A DNA stretch of 64,000 nt from Janthinobacterium violaceinigrum (GTDB lineage: Bacteria; Pseudomonadota; Gammaproteobacteria; Burkholderiales; Burkholderiaceae_D): NCBI RefSeq assembly GCF_009208555.1, contig NZ_WFLI01000035.1, positions 1-64,000 on the forward strand, given 5' to 3'. Each line of letters begins with the position of its first letter. The stretch's first letter is position 1. Made by a program: the position numbers and the translations under genes. The notes under the pieces were generated by a model. The model saw only the letters and a list, made by a program, of their open reading frames with translations. It did not search any database and was not told the DNA's origin. Positions 27,712 to 35,890 of the stretch are shown here, in pieces.

Positions 27712-28060
27712 CCTGCTCTTCGCCCGTCAGCAGCAGGGCGGCCGCCTGGCCCAGGGTGGGCTGGTGGCCGACGATGAGCACGGTTTCCTTGCCGCCGGGC
27801 CAGTTGGCCGCCTTCAGGATGTCTTCCGCCTCGGCGCCGGGCGCCAGTTCCGGCATCAGCTTGAACTTGCGGCCCAGCGCTTCTGCCGTTTGCAGGGTGC
27901 GCAGGGCGGGGCTGACGAGGATACGGCAGTTTTCCGGCAGTTGCGAGCCTAGCCATTCCCCCATGCGGCGCGCCTGTTTCTGACCTTTGACGGTCAGGGC
28001 GCGTTCGAGGTCGGGGACGCCCGGTTCCGCTTCTGCGTGTCGCCACAAGATGAGATCCAT
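27602..28060 (-). CDS. sixA: Phosphohistidine phosphatase SixA
   Basis: This 152-residue member of the histidine phosphatase family carries the catalytic RHAEAE near residue 7, the SPALRTLQTAEAL segment and the second catalytic His in VGHQPTLGQ. SixA removes phosphate from histidine on phospho-relay proteins; in E. coli it acts on ArcB and on the nitrogen phosphotransferase system. It sits 34 bases after ppk on the same strand and is probably co-transcribed with it. Its 3' end is partly duplicated just downstream. Confidence 0.92.
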   Translation of the reverse strand: MDLILWRHAEAEPGVPDLERALTVKGQKQARRMGEWLGSQLPENCRILVSPALRTLQTAEALGRKFKLMPELAPGAEAEDILKAANWPGGKETVLIVGHQPTLGQAAALLLTGEEQEWEMRKASAWWFSQREPGDPISVYLKAVMAHDLVVK

Positions 28061-28094
28061 GCTGTGCTCCTCTGTGTAGAAAGTCGATAGCCGC

Positions 28095-30188
28095 CTATTC
28101 GCCGACCTCCGCGCCCGGCGTGCCCAGTGCGTGCATCAAGTATTGCTGGGCACTGAATGGCGTTTGCTTGCCGCGCGGCTTGCGGCGCGCGTAGTGGCCC
28201 GTCGGCTCCAGTTCCCATGCATTTGTATTATCCTTCAAATACGGATTCAGGCCCTCGGCGATCACGCGCCGCTTCAGTGCCCGGTCCAGCACGGGGAAGG
28301 CCACTTCCACGCGGCGGAACAGGTTGCGGCTCATCCAGTCGGCGCTGGCCAGGTAGACATCGTGCGCCAGGTCATTGCGGAAATAGTAAATGCGGCTGTG
28401 TTCGAGGAAACGGCCGATCACGGAGCGCACCTTGATATTTTCCGACAGGCCAGGCACGCCCGGCTTCAGGGTGCAGGCGCCGCGCACGATCAGGTCGATC
28501 TTCACGCCATCGGTCGAGGCCGCATACAGGGCGCGGATCACGGATTCGTCCACCAGCGCGTTGACTTTCACGATGATGCGCCCGCGCCGGCCGGAACGGG
28601 CGATCTTCGCCTCGTTGCGGATGGCCTTGATGATCTCGCTTTGCAGGCCGAACGGCGCCAGCCACAGGTGATTCAGGTTGTGCGGCTTGGTCAGGCTGGT
28701 CAGATGGATGAAGACTTCGTTCACTTCCACGGCCAGGTCCTGGTTGGCCGTCAGCAAGCCGAAGTCCGTGTACAGCTTGGTGGTCGTGGGGTGATAGTTG
28801 CCGGTACCCAAGTGAGCGTAGAAGCGCAGCGCGCCGTCTTCGCGGCGGATGACGAGCGCCACCTTGGCGTGGGTTTTCAGGCCCACCACGCCATACACGA
28901 CTTGCGCGCCTGCCTGCTCCAGCTTGTCAGCCCAGTTGATATTGGCTTCTTCGTCGAAACGCGCCATCAATTCCACGATGACGGTCACTTCCTTGCCCAT
29001 CTTCGCCGCCGTAATGAGCGACTCCATCAGGTCCGAGTTCATGCCCGTGCGGTAGATCGTCTGCTTGATGGCCACGACGGACGGATCGTAGGCGGCGCTG
29101 CGGATGAAGTCGATGACCGTCTGGAACGACTGGTAGGGGTGGTGCAGCAGGATGTCGTGCTTGTTCAGCGCGGCAAAGATGTCGTTGCCGATGGCTTTGT
29201 GCGCAAGGCCGGGGAAGAACGGCGTAAAGCGCAGTTCGGGCTGCTTGACGTGGTCGATCATTTCCGACAGGCGCACCAGGTTCACGGGGCCGTTGACGCG
29301 GTACAAACGGCTTTGATCGAGATTGAACTGGTCGAGCAGGAACTGCGACAGTTCTGGCGGGCAATTGCGCGCCACTTCCAGGCGCACGGAGGTGCCGAAC
29401 TGGCGTCCCACCAGCTCCCCCTTCAGGGCCTGGCGCAGGTTCTTGACTTCGTCTTCATCGACCCACAGGTCGCTGTCGCGCGTGACGCGGAATTGCGAAT
29501 AGGCAATTACTTCACGCCCGGCAAACAGGTCCGAGATGTGCGCATGGATGACGGAAGACAATAAACAGAAGGACACGCCGTCGCCCGATATCTCGTCCGG
29601 CAGCTTGATGACGCGTGGCAAGACACGGGGCGCCTTGACGATGGCGATCGCCGTGCCGCGGCCGAACGCATCCTTGCCGCTCAGCGAGACGATGAAATTG
29701 AGACTCTTGTTGACCACCTGCGGGAACGGGTGGGCCGGGTCCAGGCCGATGGGGGTGAGCAGGGGACGCACTTCGCGGTCGAAATATTCCTTGACCCACG
29801 CGCGCTGCGCCTCGTTGCGGTCGCTGTCGCGCAGCAAATGCACGCCCGCTTCGCGCAGGGCCGGCAGGACTTCGCTATTTAATATCTCGTACTGGCGTTC
29901 CACCAGGGCATGGCATTCCTTGCCGATGCGCTCCAGGTTGGCCGCCAGGGCAGGGTGGCCCGCCAGGGAGCCGCCGATGCTGCCGGCCGCCAGCAGGCTG
30001 GCCACGCGCACCTCGAAGAACTCATCCATGTTACTGCTGACGATGCACAGGTAGCGCAGGCGCTCGAGCAGCGGAATGTTCGGATCTTCCGCCTGGGCCA
30101 TCACGCGCCGGTTGAAAGTCAGTTGCGACAGTTCGCGGTCAAGCAGGATGCCCGATTTGGTCACTTCCATGTGCAGTTCAGGTTTCAT
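28095..30188 (-). CDS. ppk: Polyphosphate kinase 1
   Basis: This 697-residue enzyme reversibly makes inorganic polyphosphate from ATP. The N-domain shows RELSQLTFNRRVMAQA and SSNMDEFFEVRVA. The catalytic domains carry LKTHAKVALVIRR, with the His that becomes phosphorylated, and LGTGNYHPTTTKLYTDFG, both typical of PPK1. The length matches the family. It is divergent from pstS; a Pho-box-like sequence on its strand (30266-30283) suggests PhoB control. sixA follows. The placement next to the pst-pho operon fits a phosphate-storage role. Confidence 0.97.
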   Translation of the reverse strand: MKPELHMEVTKSGILLDRELSQLTFNRRVMAQAEDPNIPLLERLRYLCIVSSNMDEFFEVRVASLLAAGSIGGSLAGHPALAANLERIGKECHALVERQYEILNSEVLPALREAGVHLLRDSDRNEAQRAWVKEYFDREVRPLLTPIGLDPAHPFPQVVNKSLNFIVSLSGKDAFGRGTAIAIVKAPRVLPRVIKLPDEISGDGVSFCLLSSVIHAHISDLFAGREVIAYSQFRVTRDSDLWVDEDEVKNLRQALKGELVGRQFGTSVRLEVARNCPPELSQFLLDQFNLDQSRLYRVNGPVNLVRLSEMIDHVKQPELRFTPFFPGLAHKAIGNDIFAALNKHDILLHHPYQSFQTVIDFIRSAAYDPSVVAIKQTIYRTGMNSDLMESLITAAKMGKEVTVIVELMARFDEEANINWADKLEQAGAQVVYGVVGLKTHAKVALVIRREDGALRFYAHLGTGNYHPTTTKLYTDFGLLTANQDLAVEVNEVFIHLTSLTKPHNLNHLWLAPFGLQSEIIKAIRNEAKIARSGRRGRIIVKVNALVDESVIRALYAASTDGVKIDLIVRGACTLKPGVPGLSENIKVRSVIGRFLEHSRIYYFRNDLAHDVYLASADWMSRNLFRRVEVAFPVLDRALKRRVIAEGLNPYLKDNTNAWELEPTGHYARRKPRGKQTPFSAQQYLMHALGTPGAEVGE

Positions 30189-30265
30189 ATTCTTTTGTCT
30201 TTGCAGATAGTTAATTCTAGCCGTATTTCATCATGTATGACGCGCTGTGAGTGTAATCATGAAAT

Positions 30266-30283
30266 ATGACGTAAGCGTGACAT
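30266..30283 (-). promoter_or_regulatory. Candidate Pho box for ppk
   Basis: Read on the minus strand this is ATGTCAC, GCTT, ACGTCAT. Each 7-base half matches the Pho-box half CTGTCAT at five positions, and the spacing is the correct 4 bases. It lies 78 bases upstream of ppk. It is weaker than the pstS site, so confidence is moderate. Confidence 0.5.
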
Positions 30284-30375
30284 AAGCTGTCATAAAGCGT
30301 CGCCCGACCTGTCATTTTTCGTGCCGGAAATGGCATTTCTCGGGGCGTAGGCAAATATTTCATGAAATTTGGCGC

Positions 30376-30393
30376 ATGTCATAAAGCTGTCAT
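30376..30393 (+). promoter_or_regulatory. Pho box and -10 region of pstS
   Basis: ATGTCAT, AAAG, CTGTCAT gives two half-sites with 4-base spacing; 13 of 14 half-site positions match the PhoB consensus. A -10-like TAGACT at 30404-30409 begins 10 bases after the box, the usual arrangement when PhoB replaces -35 contacts. Two further CTGTCAT half-sites occur at 30287 and 30309, 22 bases apart, and may be auxiliary PhoB sites. Confidence 0.85.
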
Positions 30394-30459
30394 ATTCGCT
30401 TGCTAGACTGCGCAGCATTCAACCGGGACTTTGAGCCCTAACAACCCTGAGGACTTGAT

Positions 30460-31509
30460 ATGCAAATGAAGCAAATGTTCAAATTTATCGTCGTGGGTGC
30501 TTCGGCAGCGATGGCATTTTCTTCCGCTTCCGTCATGGCGGCAGATATGACAGGTGCTGGTGCAACCTTCCCGTACCCGATCTACGCCAAATGGGCTGAG
30601 ACTTACAAAGCCAACACGGGCAACGGCCTGAACTACCAGTCCGTCGGTTCCGGCGCCGGCATCAAGCAAATCAAGGCCAAAACTGTTGAATTCGGCGCTT
30701 CGGACATGCCTTTGAAGGCAGAAGAGCTGGAAGAAGCAGGCCTGATGCAGTTCCCTGCCATCATGGGCGGCGTTGTCACCATCGTCAACCTGGACGGCAT
30801 CAAGCCAGGCCAGCTGAAGATGACGGGCAAAGTCGTTGCCGACATCTACCTGGGCAAGATCACCAAATGGAGCGCGCCGGAAATCGCCGCCCTGAACAGC
30901 GGCGTCAAGCTGCCGGACACGGAAATCACCGTGGTGCACCGCGCCGACGGTTCGGGTACCTCGTTCCTGTTCACCGACTTCCTGTCGAAAACCAACCCGG
31001 AATTCAAATCGAAAATCGGCGCTGGCTCGGCTGTGAAATGGGCCGTGGGCGTGGGCGGCAAGGGTAACGAAGGCGTCGCCGCCAACGTGCAGCGTATCAA
31101 AGGTTCGATCGGCTACGTCGAGTGGGCTTACGCCAAGAAAAACAATATGTCGCACACCCAGCTGCAAAACAAGGACGGCAACTTCCTGCAGCCTGACGAC
31201 GAAAACTTCAAGGCAGCAGCCGCTTCGGCACCTTGGACGCAAACCCCAGGCTTCGGCGTGGTCCTGACCGACCAGGCTGGCAAGAACAGCTGGCCTATCA
31301 CGGGCGTGTCGTTCATCCTGATGCACAAAGTCCAGGCTGACGCAGGCAAGGCTAAAGAAGTCCTGAAATTCTTCGACTGGGCCTACAAAAACGGCGGCCC
31401 TGCTGCCGTCGAACTGGACTACGTGCCAATGCCGGCATCGGTCGTGAAACTGGTGCAGGAATCGTGGAAAGCCAACCTGAAAGACGCATCGGGCAAAGCC
31501 ATCTACTAA
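30460..31509 (+). CDS. pstS: Phosphate-binding protein PstS
   Basis: This 349-residue periplasmic phosphate receptor has a signal peptide ending near residue 27 (VMA-ADM). The mature start TGAGATFPYPIYAKW is the family signature. Phosphate-contact loops are visible in SVGSGAGIKQI, GASDMPL and HRADGSGTSFLFTDFL. It is the first gene of the pst-pho operon, behind a Pho box, and a strong hairpin follows it before pstC, consistent with higher expression of pstS than of the rest. Its codons are AT-richer than its neighbours in places, as expected of a highly expressed gene. Confidence 0.97.
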   Translation: MQMKQMFKFIVVGASAAMAFSSASVMAADMTGAGATFPYPIYAKWAETYKANTGNGLNYQSVGSGAGIKQIKAKTVEFGASDMPLKAEELEEAGLMQFPAIMGGVVTIVNLDGIKPGQLKMTGKVVADIYLGKITKWSAPEIAALNSGVKLPDTEITVVHRADGSGTSFLFTDFLSKTNPEFKSKIGAGSAVKWAVGVGGKGNEGVAANVQRIKGSIGYVEWAYAKKNNMSHTQLQNKDGNFLQPDDENFKAAAASAPWTQTPGFGVVLTDQAGKNSWPITGVSFILMHKVQADAGKAKEVLKFFDWAYKNGGPAAVELDYVPMPASVVKLVQESWKANLKDASGKAIY

Positions 31510-31572
31510 TTCGATAGTTTGACCAGATAAGTACCGATCCTTGTCCCGCCAGCAGCACGGCGGGGCAGGGAG

Positions 31573-31616
31573 TTAGCCAGGACCGCCCGCAAGCCCTTGC
31601 AGACGGTCCTGGCTAA
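31573..31616 (+). other. Intercistronic hairpin between pstS and pstC
   Basis: TTAGCCAGGACCG at 31573-31585 pairs perfectly with CGGTCCTGGCTAA at 31604-31616. The 18-base loop can form a further small stem (GCAAG/CTTGC). There is no T-run after it, so it is more likely an mRNA stabiliser or partial attenuator that favours pstS than a full terminator. The pstS-pstC gap is unusually long for this operon. Confidence 0.65.
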
Positions 31617-31748
31617 AGAAGCAAAAATAAAACAAGAGTTAACACAACAGCAGTATCTGCAAACAGCAACACCGGCAGTACCACCCACATCTGGCACAAT
31701 ATGAGCGCACAATCTACCTCCTCCACGATCCCCATGCCAGGCGGCACC

Positions 31749-32720
31749 ATGACCGATTCCATCAGTCACGCGCAAATGCTATCGACCATGCGCAAGCAGC
31801 GCATCCAGGATTTCCTGTTCCACAAGGTGACGATGCTGTTCGCCCTGTCGGTGCTGGTCGTCCTCGTCGGCATCATCATTTCGCTGATCATGGAATCGAT
31901 ACCGGCCTTCCAGACCTTCGGCCTGCACTTCATCGTCTCGGCCGAGTGGGACCCCGTCAATGACCAGTACGGCGCCCTGATCCCCATCATCGGCACCCTG
32001 GTGACGTCGATCATCGCCTTGCTGATCGCCTTTCCCGTCAGCTTCGGCATCGCCCTGTTCCTCACGGAAATCTGCCCGGCCTGGCTGCGTCGCCCGCTGG
32101 GCACGGCTGTCGAGCTGCTGGCCGGCGTGCCATCGATCATCTACGGCATCTGGGGCCTGTTTGTCTTCGCGCCCCTGTTTGCCGACCACGTCCAGCCGCT
32201 GCTGAAAGCCACCCTGGGCAACGTCCCCGTCATCGGCCAGCTGTTCAGCGGTCCCATGATGGGCATCGGCCTGCTGACGGCCGGCCTGGTGCTGGCAATC
32301 ATGATCATTCCCTTCATCGCTTCCGTGATGCGCGACGTGTTCGAGATCGTCCCTGCCGTGCTGAAGGAATCCGCATACGGCCTGGGCTGCACGCGCTGGG
32401 AAGTGGTGCGCAAGATTGTCTTGCCTTACACCAAGACCGGCGTCGTCGGCGGCGTCATGCTGGGCCTGGGCCGCGCGCTGGGCGAGACCATGGCCGTCAC
32501 CTTTGTGATCGGTAACGCGAACAAGCTGTCGTGGTCGCTGTTTGCTGCCGGTAACAGCATCACCTCCTTGCTGGCAAACGAATTCGGCGAAGCGCAATCG
32601 GCGCTGCACGTATCCTCGCTGTTCTCGCTGGCACTGATCCTGTTTGTCATCACCTTTATCGTCTTATCCGCCGCCAAGCTGATGCTGGCTGGCATGTCCC
32701 GCAAGGAAGGCACGAAATGA
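31749..32720 (+). CDS. pstC: Phosphate ABC transporter permease PstC
   Basis: This inner-membrane permease of the high-affinity phosphate importer has a first helix (VTMLFALSVLVVLVGIIISL) near residue 27 and about six helices in all. The ABC-permease EAA-like loop appears as LKESAYGLGCTRWEVVRKI, and GRALGETMAVTFVIG is typical of PstC. I chose the ATG at 31749 because AGGCGG lies just before it. An in-frame ATG at 31701 would add 16 Ser/Thr/Pro-rich residues but has no visible ribosome site. The stop overlaps pstA by 4 bp. Confidence 0.93.
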   Translation: MTDSISHAQMLSTMRKQRIQDFLFHKVTMLFALSVLVVLVGIIISLIMESIPAFQTFGLHFIVSAEWDPVNDQYGALIPIIGTLVTSIIALLIAFPVSFGIALFLTEICPAWLRRPLGTAVELLAGVPSIIYGIWGLFVFAPLFADHVQPLLKATLGNVPVIGQLFSGPMMGIGLLTAGLVLAIMIIPFIASVMRDVFEIVPAVLKESAYGLGCTRWEVVRKIVLPYTKTGVVGGVMLGLGRALGETMAVTFVIGNANKLSWSLFAAGNSITSLLANEFGEAQSALHVSSLFSLALILFVITFIVLSAAKLMLAGMSRKEGTK

Positions 32721-33604
32721 GCCAAGTAAGCACTCTCGACGTTCCGGCCAAGCCGGCCATGAACCCCGTCTACCGCAAGCGCCTGCTGATGCACCGCGTC
32801 GGCATCGCCCTGTCGGTGGCCGCCATGGCCCTGGGCCTGGCCGTGCTCGTGTGGATCCTGTTCACCCTGGTGATCAAGGGCTTTGGCGCCCTGTCCGTCG
32901 ACCTGTTCACGCAAACGACGCCCGCTCCCGGCAGCGAAGGCGGCGGCCTGATCAATGCCATCGTCGGCAGCGCCCTGATGGTGGGCCTGGCAACGGTCGT
33001 CAGCACCCCGATCGGCATCCTGGCCGGCATCTACCTGGCCGAATACGGCGAAGAAAACAAGCTGGCGCAAGTGACGCGTTTCGTCACGGACATCATGCTG
33101 TCGGCCCCATCGATCGTCATCGGCCTGTTCGTGTATGCGCTGTACGTGGCGCACGTGAAACACTTTTCCGGTTACGCGGGCGCCATCGCCCTGTCGCTGA
33201 TCGCCGTGCCGGTGGTGGTGCGCACGACGGACAATATGCTGCGCCTGGTGCCGAACAGCCTGCTGGAAGCCGCGTTTGCCCTGGGCGCGCCGCGCTGGAA
33301 GGTCGCCACCCTGGTGCGCTTGCGCGCCGTCAAGGCTGGCGTCATCACCGGCGTACTGCTGGCATTGGCCCGCATCGCCGGCGAAACGGCACCGCTGCTG
33401 TTCACGGCCCTGAATAACCAGTTCCAAAGCTTCAACATGAATGCGCCGATGGCCAACTTGCCGTCCGTCATCGCATCGTTTGCGATGAGCCCGTACGACA
33501 ACTGGCGCTCGCTGGCCTGGGGCGGCGCACTGCTGATCACCTTCAGCGTGCTGGCCTTAAATATCCTGTCGCGCACCGTGTTCAGCCAAAAAGTCCCTAA
33601 TTAA
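32717..33604 (+). CDS. pstA: Phosphate ABC transporter permease PstA
   Basis: This 295-residue partner of PstC has a short cytoplasmic start, several transmembrane helices, the hallmark STPIGILAGIYLAEYG, the EAA-like loop LLEAAFALGAPRWKVATLV and ARIAGETAPLLFTAL near the end. Its ATG overlaps the pstC stop (ATGA), so the two are coupled. With PstC it forms the channel energised by PstB. Length and motifs match the family. Confidence 0.96.
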   Translation: MSQVSTLDVPAKPAMNPVYRKRLLMHRVGIALSVAAMALGLAVLVWILFTLVIKGFGALSVDLFTQTTPAPGSEGGGLINAIVGSALMVGLATVVSTPIGILAGIYLAEYGEENKLAQVTRFVTDIMLSAPSIVIGLFVYALYVAHVKHFSGYAGAIALSLIAVPVVVRTTDNMLRLVPNSLLEAAFALGAPRWKVATLVRLRAVKAGVITGVLLALARIAGETAPLLFTALNNQFQSFNMNAPMANLPSVIASFAMSPYDNWRSLAWGGALLITFSVLALNILSRTVFSQKVPN

Positions 33605-33630
33605 ACAGATATCGAGCGAAGCGAACCCAA

Positions 33631-34425
33631 ATGAATACGCAAATGAATCCAGCACAAGACCTGGCACCAAAGAAAAAAACCATCGAGATTTCGGGCCTGA
33701 ACTTTTTTTACGGCAAAACGCAAAGCTTGCATAACGTCAACCTGGACATCCACGAGAAAAAGGTCACGGCCTTCATCGGCCCGTCCGGTTGCGGCAAGTC
33801 GACCCTGCTGCGCACGCTGAACCGCATGTACGACCTGTATCCGGGCCAGCGCGCGGAAGGCTCTATCCTGTACCGCGGCCGCAACGTGCTCGACGCGGAC
33901 CAGGACGTCAACATGCTGCGCGCCAAGGTCGGCATGGTGTTCCAGAAGCCGACGCCGTTCCCCATGTCGGTGTACGACAACATCGCCTTCGGCGTGCGCC
34001 TGTATGAAGACCTGTCGAAGGGCGAGATGGACGAGCGCGTCGAGTGGGCCCTGAAAAAGGCTGCGCTGTGGGGCGAAGTCAAGGATAAGCTGAGCAAGAG
34101 CGGCCTGTCGCTGTCGGGCGGCCAGCAACAGCGCCTGTGCATCGCGCGCGGCGTGGCCGTGAAGCCCGATGTCTTGCTGCTCGATGAGCCGACCTCGGCG
34201 CTGGACCCGATCTCCACGTCGAAGGTGGAAGAGCTGATCAGCGAACTGAAACAGGATTACACGATCGCCATCGTGACGCACAATATGCAGCAGGCGGCGC
34301 GCTGCTCCGATTACACGGCCTATATGTATCTGGGCGAGCTGGTGGAATTCGGCGAAACGGACCAGATCTTCATGAATCCGGCCCGCAAGGAAACGCAGGA
34401 TTACATCACGGGCCGCTTCGGCTGA
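33631..34425 (+). CDS. pstB: Phosphate ABC transporter ATPase PstB
   Basis: This 264-residue ABC ATPase drives phosphate import and, with PhoU, helps signal phosphate sufficiency to PhoR. Walker A is GPSGCGKST at about 50-58. The Q-loop is in GMVFQKPTPFPMSVYDN, the signature in LSLSGGQQQRL, Walker B in LLLDEPTSALDP and the switch His in VTHNM. The first 15 residues form a Gln/Pro/Lys-rich extension. It follows pstA by 26 bases. Confidence 0.97.
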   Translation: MNTQMNPAQDLAPKKKTIEISGLNFFYGKTQSLHNVNLDIHEKKVTAFIGPSGCGKSTLLRTLNRMYDLYPGQRAEGSILYRGRNVLDADQDVNMLRAKVGMVFQKPTPFPMSVYDNIAFGVRLYEDLSKGEMDERVEWALKKAALWGEVKDKLSKSGLSLSGGQQQRLCIARGVAVKPDVLLLDEPTSALDPISTSKVEELISELKQDYTIAIVTHNMQQAARCSDYTAYMYLGELVEFGETDQIFMNPARKETQDYITGRFG

Positions 34426-34473
34426 TCCACCGCGCACCGCTATATACAAGACAACTGAATACGGAGAGACAGC

Positions 34474-35184
34474 ATGATAGGCGAACATTCATCCAAGCAG
34501 TACGACAACGAACTCGAAGCGATCCGCTCGAAAGTGCTCCTGATGGGCGGCATCGTTGAAACCCAGTTCCTCGACGCGATGACGTGCTTCCGCATCGGCA
34601 ATCCGGAACGCGCCGACCGCGTGATGCGCGAAGACGACGTCGTCAACCAGCTGGAAGTGTCGCTGGACGATGCCTGCAGCCATCTGATCGTGCGCCGCCA
34701 GCCGGCCGCCAACGACTTGCGCACCATCATGGCCACCATCAAGGTGATTACCGACCTCGAGCGCGTAGGCGACGAAGCGACAAAAATCGCCCGCGTGGCG
34801 AAGAATCTGCACAAGCGGGGCAACGGCGTCGTCAACCATTACGAAATGGTGCGCGGCATTGCCAACACGGCTACCGACATGCTGCACGACGCGCTCGACG
34901 CGTTCGCGCGCAACGATGGCAAGCAAGCCTTACAATTAATTGCACAAGATGCCATCATCGACCATGAGTTTCGGTCTATCATGCGCAACTTGATAACCTT
35001 TATGATGGAAGACCCGCGCACGATTTCGGCGGCGCTCGATACCCTGTGGGTGGCCAAGGCCATCGAACGGATCGGCGACCATGCGAAAAACATCGCCGAA
35101 TACGTGATCTACGTGGTTGAAGGCAAGGACATCCGCCACACCAAGGTGGCTGCTCCCGCCATTTCCGAGGAGCTCCCTGAGTAA
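34474..35184 (+). CDS. phoU: Phosphate signalling protein PhoU
   Basis: This 236-residue all-helical protein has two PhoU repeats. The metal-binding style motifs TDLERVGDEATKIAR (first repeat) and KAIERIGDHAKNIAEYV (second repeat) are both intact. PhoU links the Pst transporter to the PhoR kinase and damps the Pho regulon when phosphate is plentiful. A GGAGAGACAGC ribosome site precedes the ATG. It is followed 5 bases later by phoB. Confidence 0.96.
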   Translation: MIGEHSSKQYDNELEAIRSKVLLMGGIVETQFLDAMTCFRIGNPERADRVMREDDVVNQLEVSLDDACSHLIVRRQPAANDLRTIMATIKVITDLERVGDEATKIARVAKNLHKRGNGVVNHYEMVRGIANTATDMLHDALDAFARNDGKQALQLIAQDAIIDHEFRSIMRNLITFMMEDPRTISAALDTLWVAKAIERIGDHAKNIAEYVIYVVEGKDIRHTKVAAPAISEELPE

Positions 35185-35189
35185 GCTTT

Positions 35190-35879
35190 ATGGCATCTGA
35201 TAAAACCACGGTATTGATTGTTGAAGATGAGCCGGCCATCGTTGAACTGGTGACCTATTCGCTGCGCGAATCCGGCTGGAATTGCTGTTCTGTACAAAAC
35301 GTTGCCGATGCCTGGGAATTCATCCAGCACCGCACGCCGCATCTGATCCTGCTGGACTGGATGCTGCCGGACCAGACGGGCTTGCGCCTGCTGTCGCGCA
35401 TCCGCGCCGACCGCAATTTCGCGGCCATCCCCGTCATCATGCTCACCGCCAAGAGCATGGAAGAAGACAAGCTGGCTGGCCTGAACAGCGGGGCCGACGA
35501 CTACGTCACCAAGCCGTTCTCGCCGCGCGAGCTGCTGGCCCGCGCCAAGGCCTTGCTGCGACGCAAGAGCCCGGAACACGCGCAGGCGCCCATGCGCGCC
35601 GGCAACGTGGCCCTGGACCCCGTCAGCTGCACCGTGATGATGGATGAACAGAAGATCGATATCGGCCATGCCGAATACAAGCTGCTGAAATTCCTGCTGG
35701 CCCATCCCGAGCGCGTGTTTTCGCGCAGCCAGCTGCTCGACAAGGTGTGGGGCGACCATGTGGTGATCGAGGAACGCACGGTCGACGTCCACGTATTGCG
35801 CTTGCGCAAAGCCTTGAAAGAGGCGGAAAGCCTGATCAAGACGGTGCGCAGCGTCGGCTACATGTTGTCTGAAAAATAA
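35190..35879 (+). CDS. phoB: Phosphate regulon response regulator PhoB
   Basis: This 229-residue OmpR-family regulator has the acidic pocket E12-D13, phospho-acceptor Asp56 in HLILLDWMLPDQTG, and Lys in DDYVTKPFSPRELLARAKALLRR, the last stretch being characteristic of PhoB. The winged helix carries RVFSRSQLLDKVWG and RTVDVHVLRLRKAL. It binds Pho boxes such as those before pstS and ppk. It lies between phoU and phoR in the same operon, so it is probably autoregulated through the pstS promoter. Confidence 0.96.
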   Translation: MASDKTTVLIVEDEPAIVELVTYSLRESGWNCCSVQNVADAWEFIQHRTPHLILLDWMLPDQTGLRLLSRIRADRNFAAIPVIMLTAKSMEEDKLAGLNSGADDYVTKPFSPRELLARAKALLRRKSPEHAQAPMRAGNVALDPVSCTVMMDEQKIDIGHAEYKLLKFLLAHPERVFSRSQLLDKVWGDHVVIEERTVDVHVLRLRKALKEAESLIKTVRSVGYMLSEK

Positions 35880-35890
35880 AGCTAGCCTCT

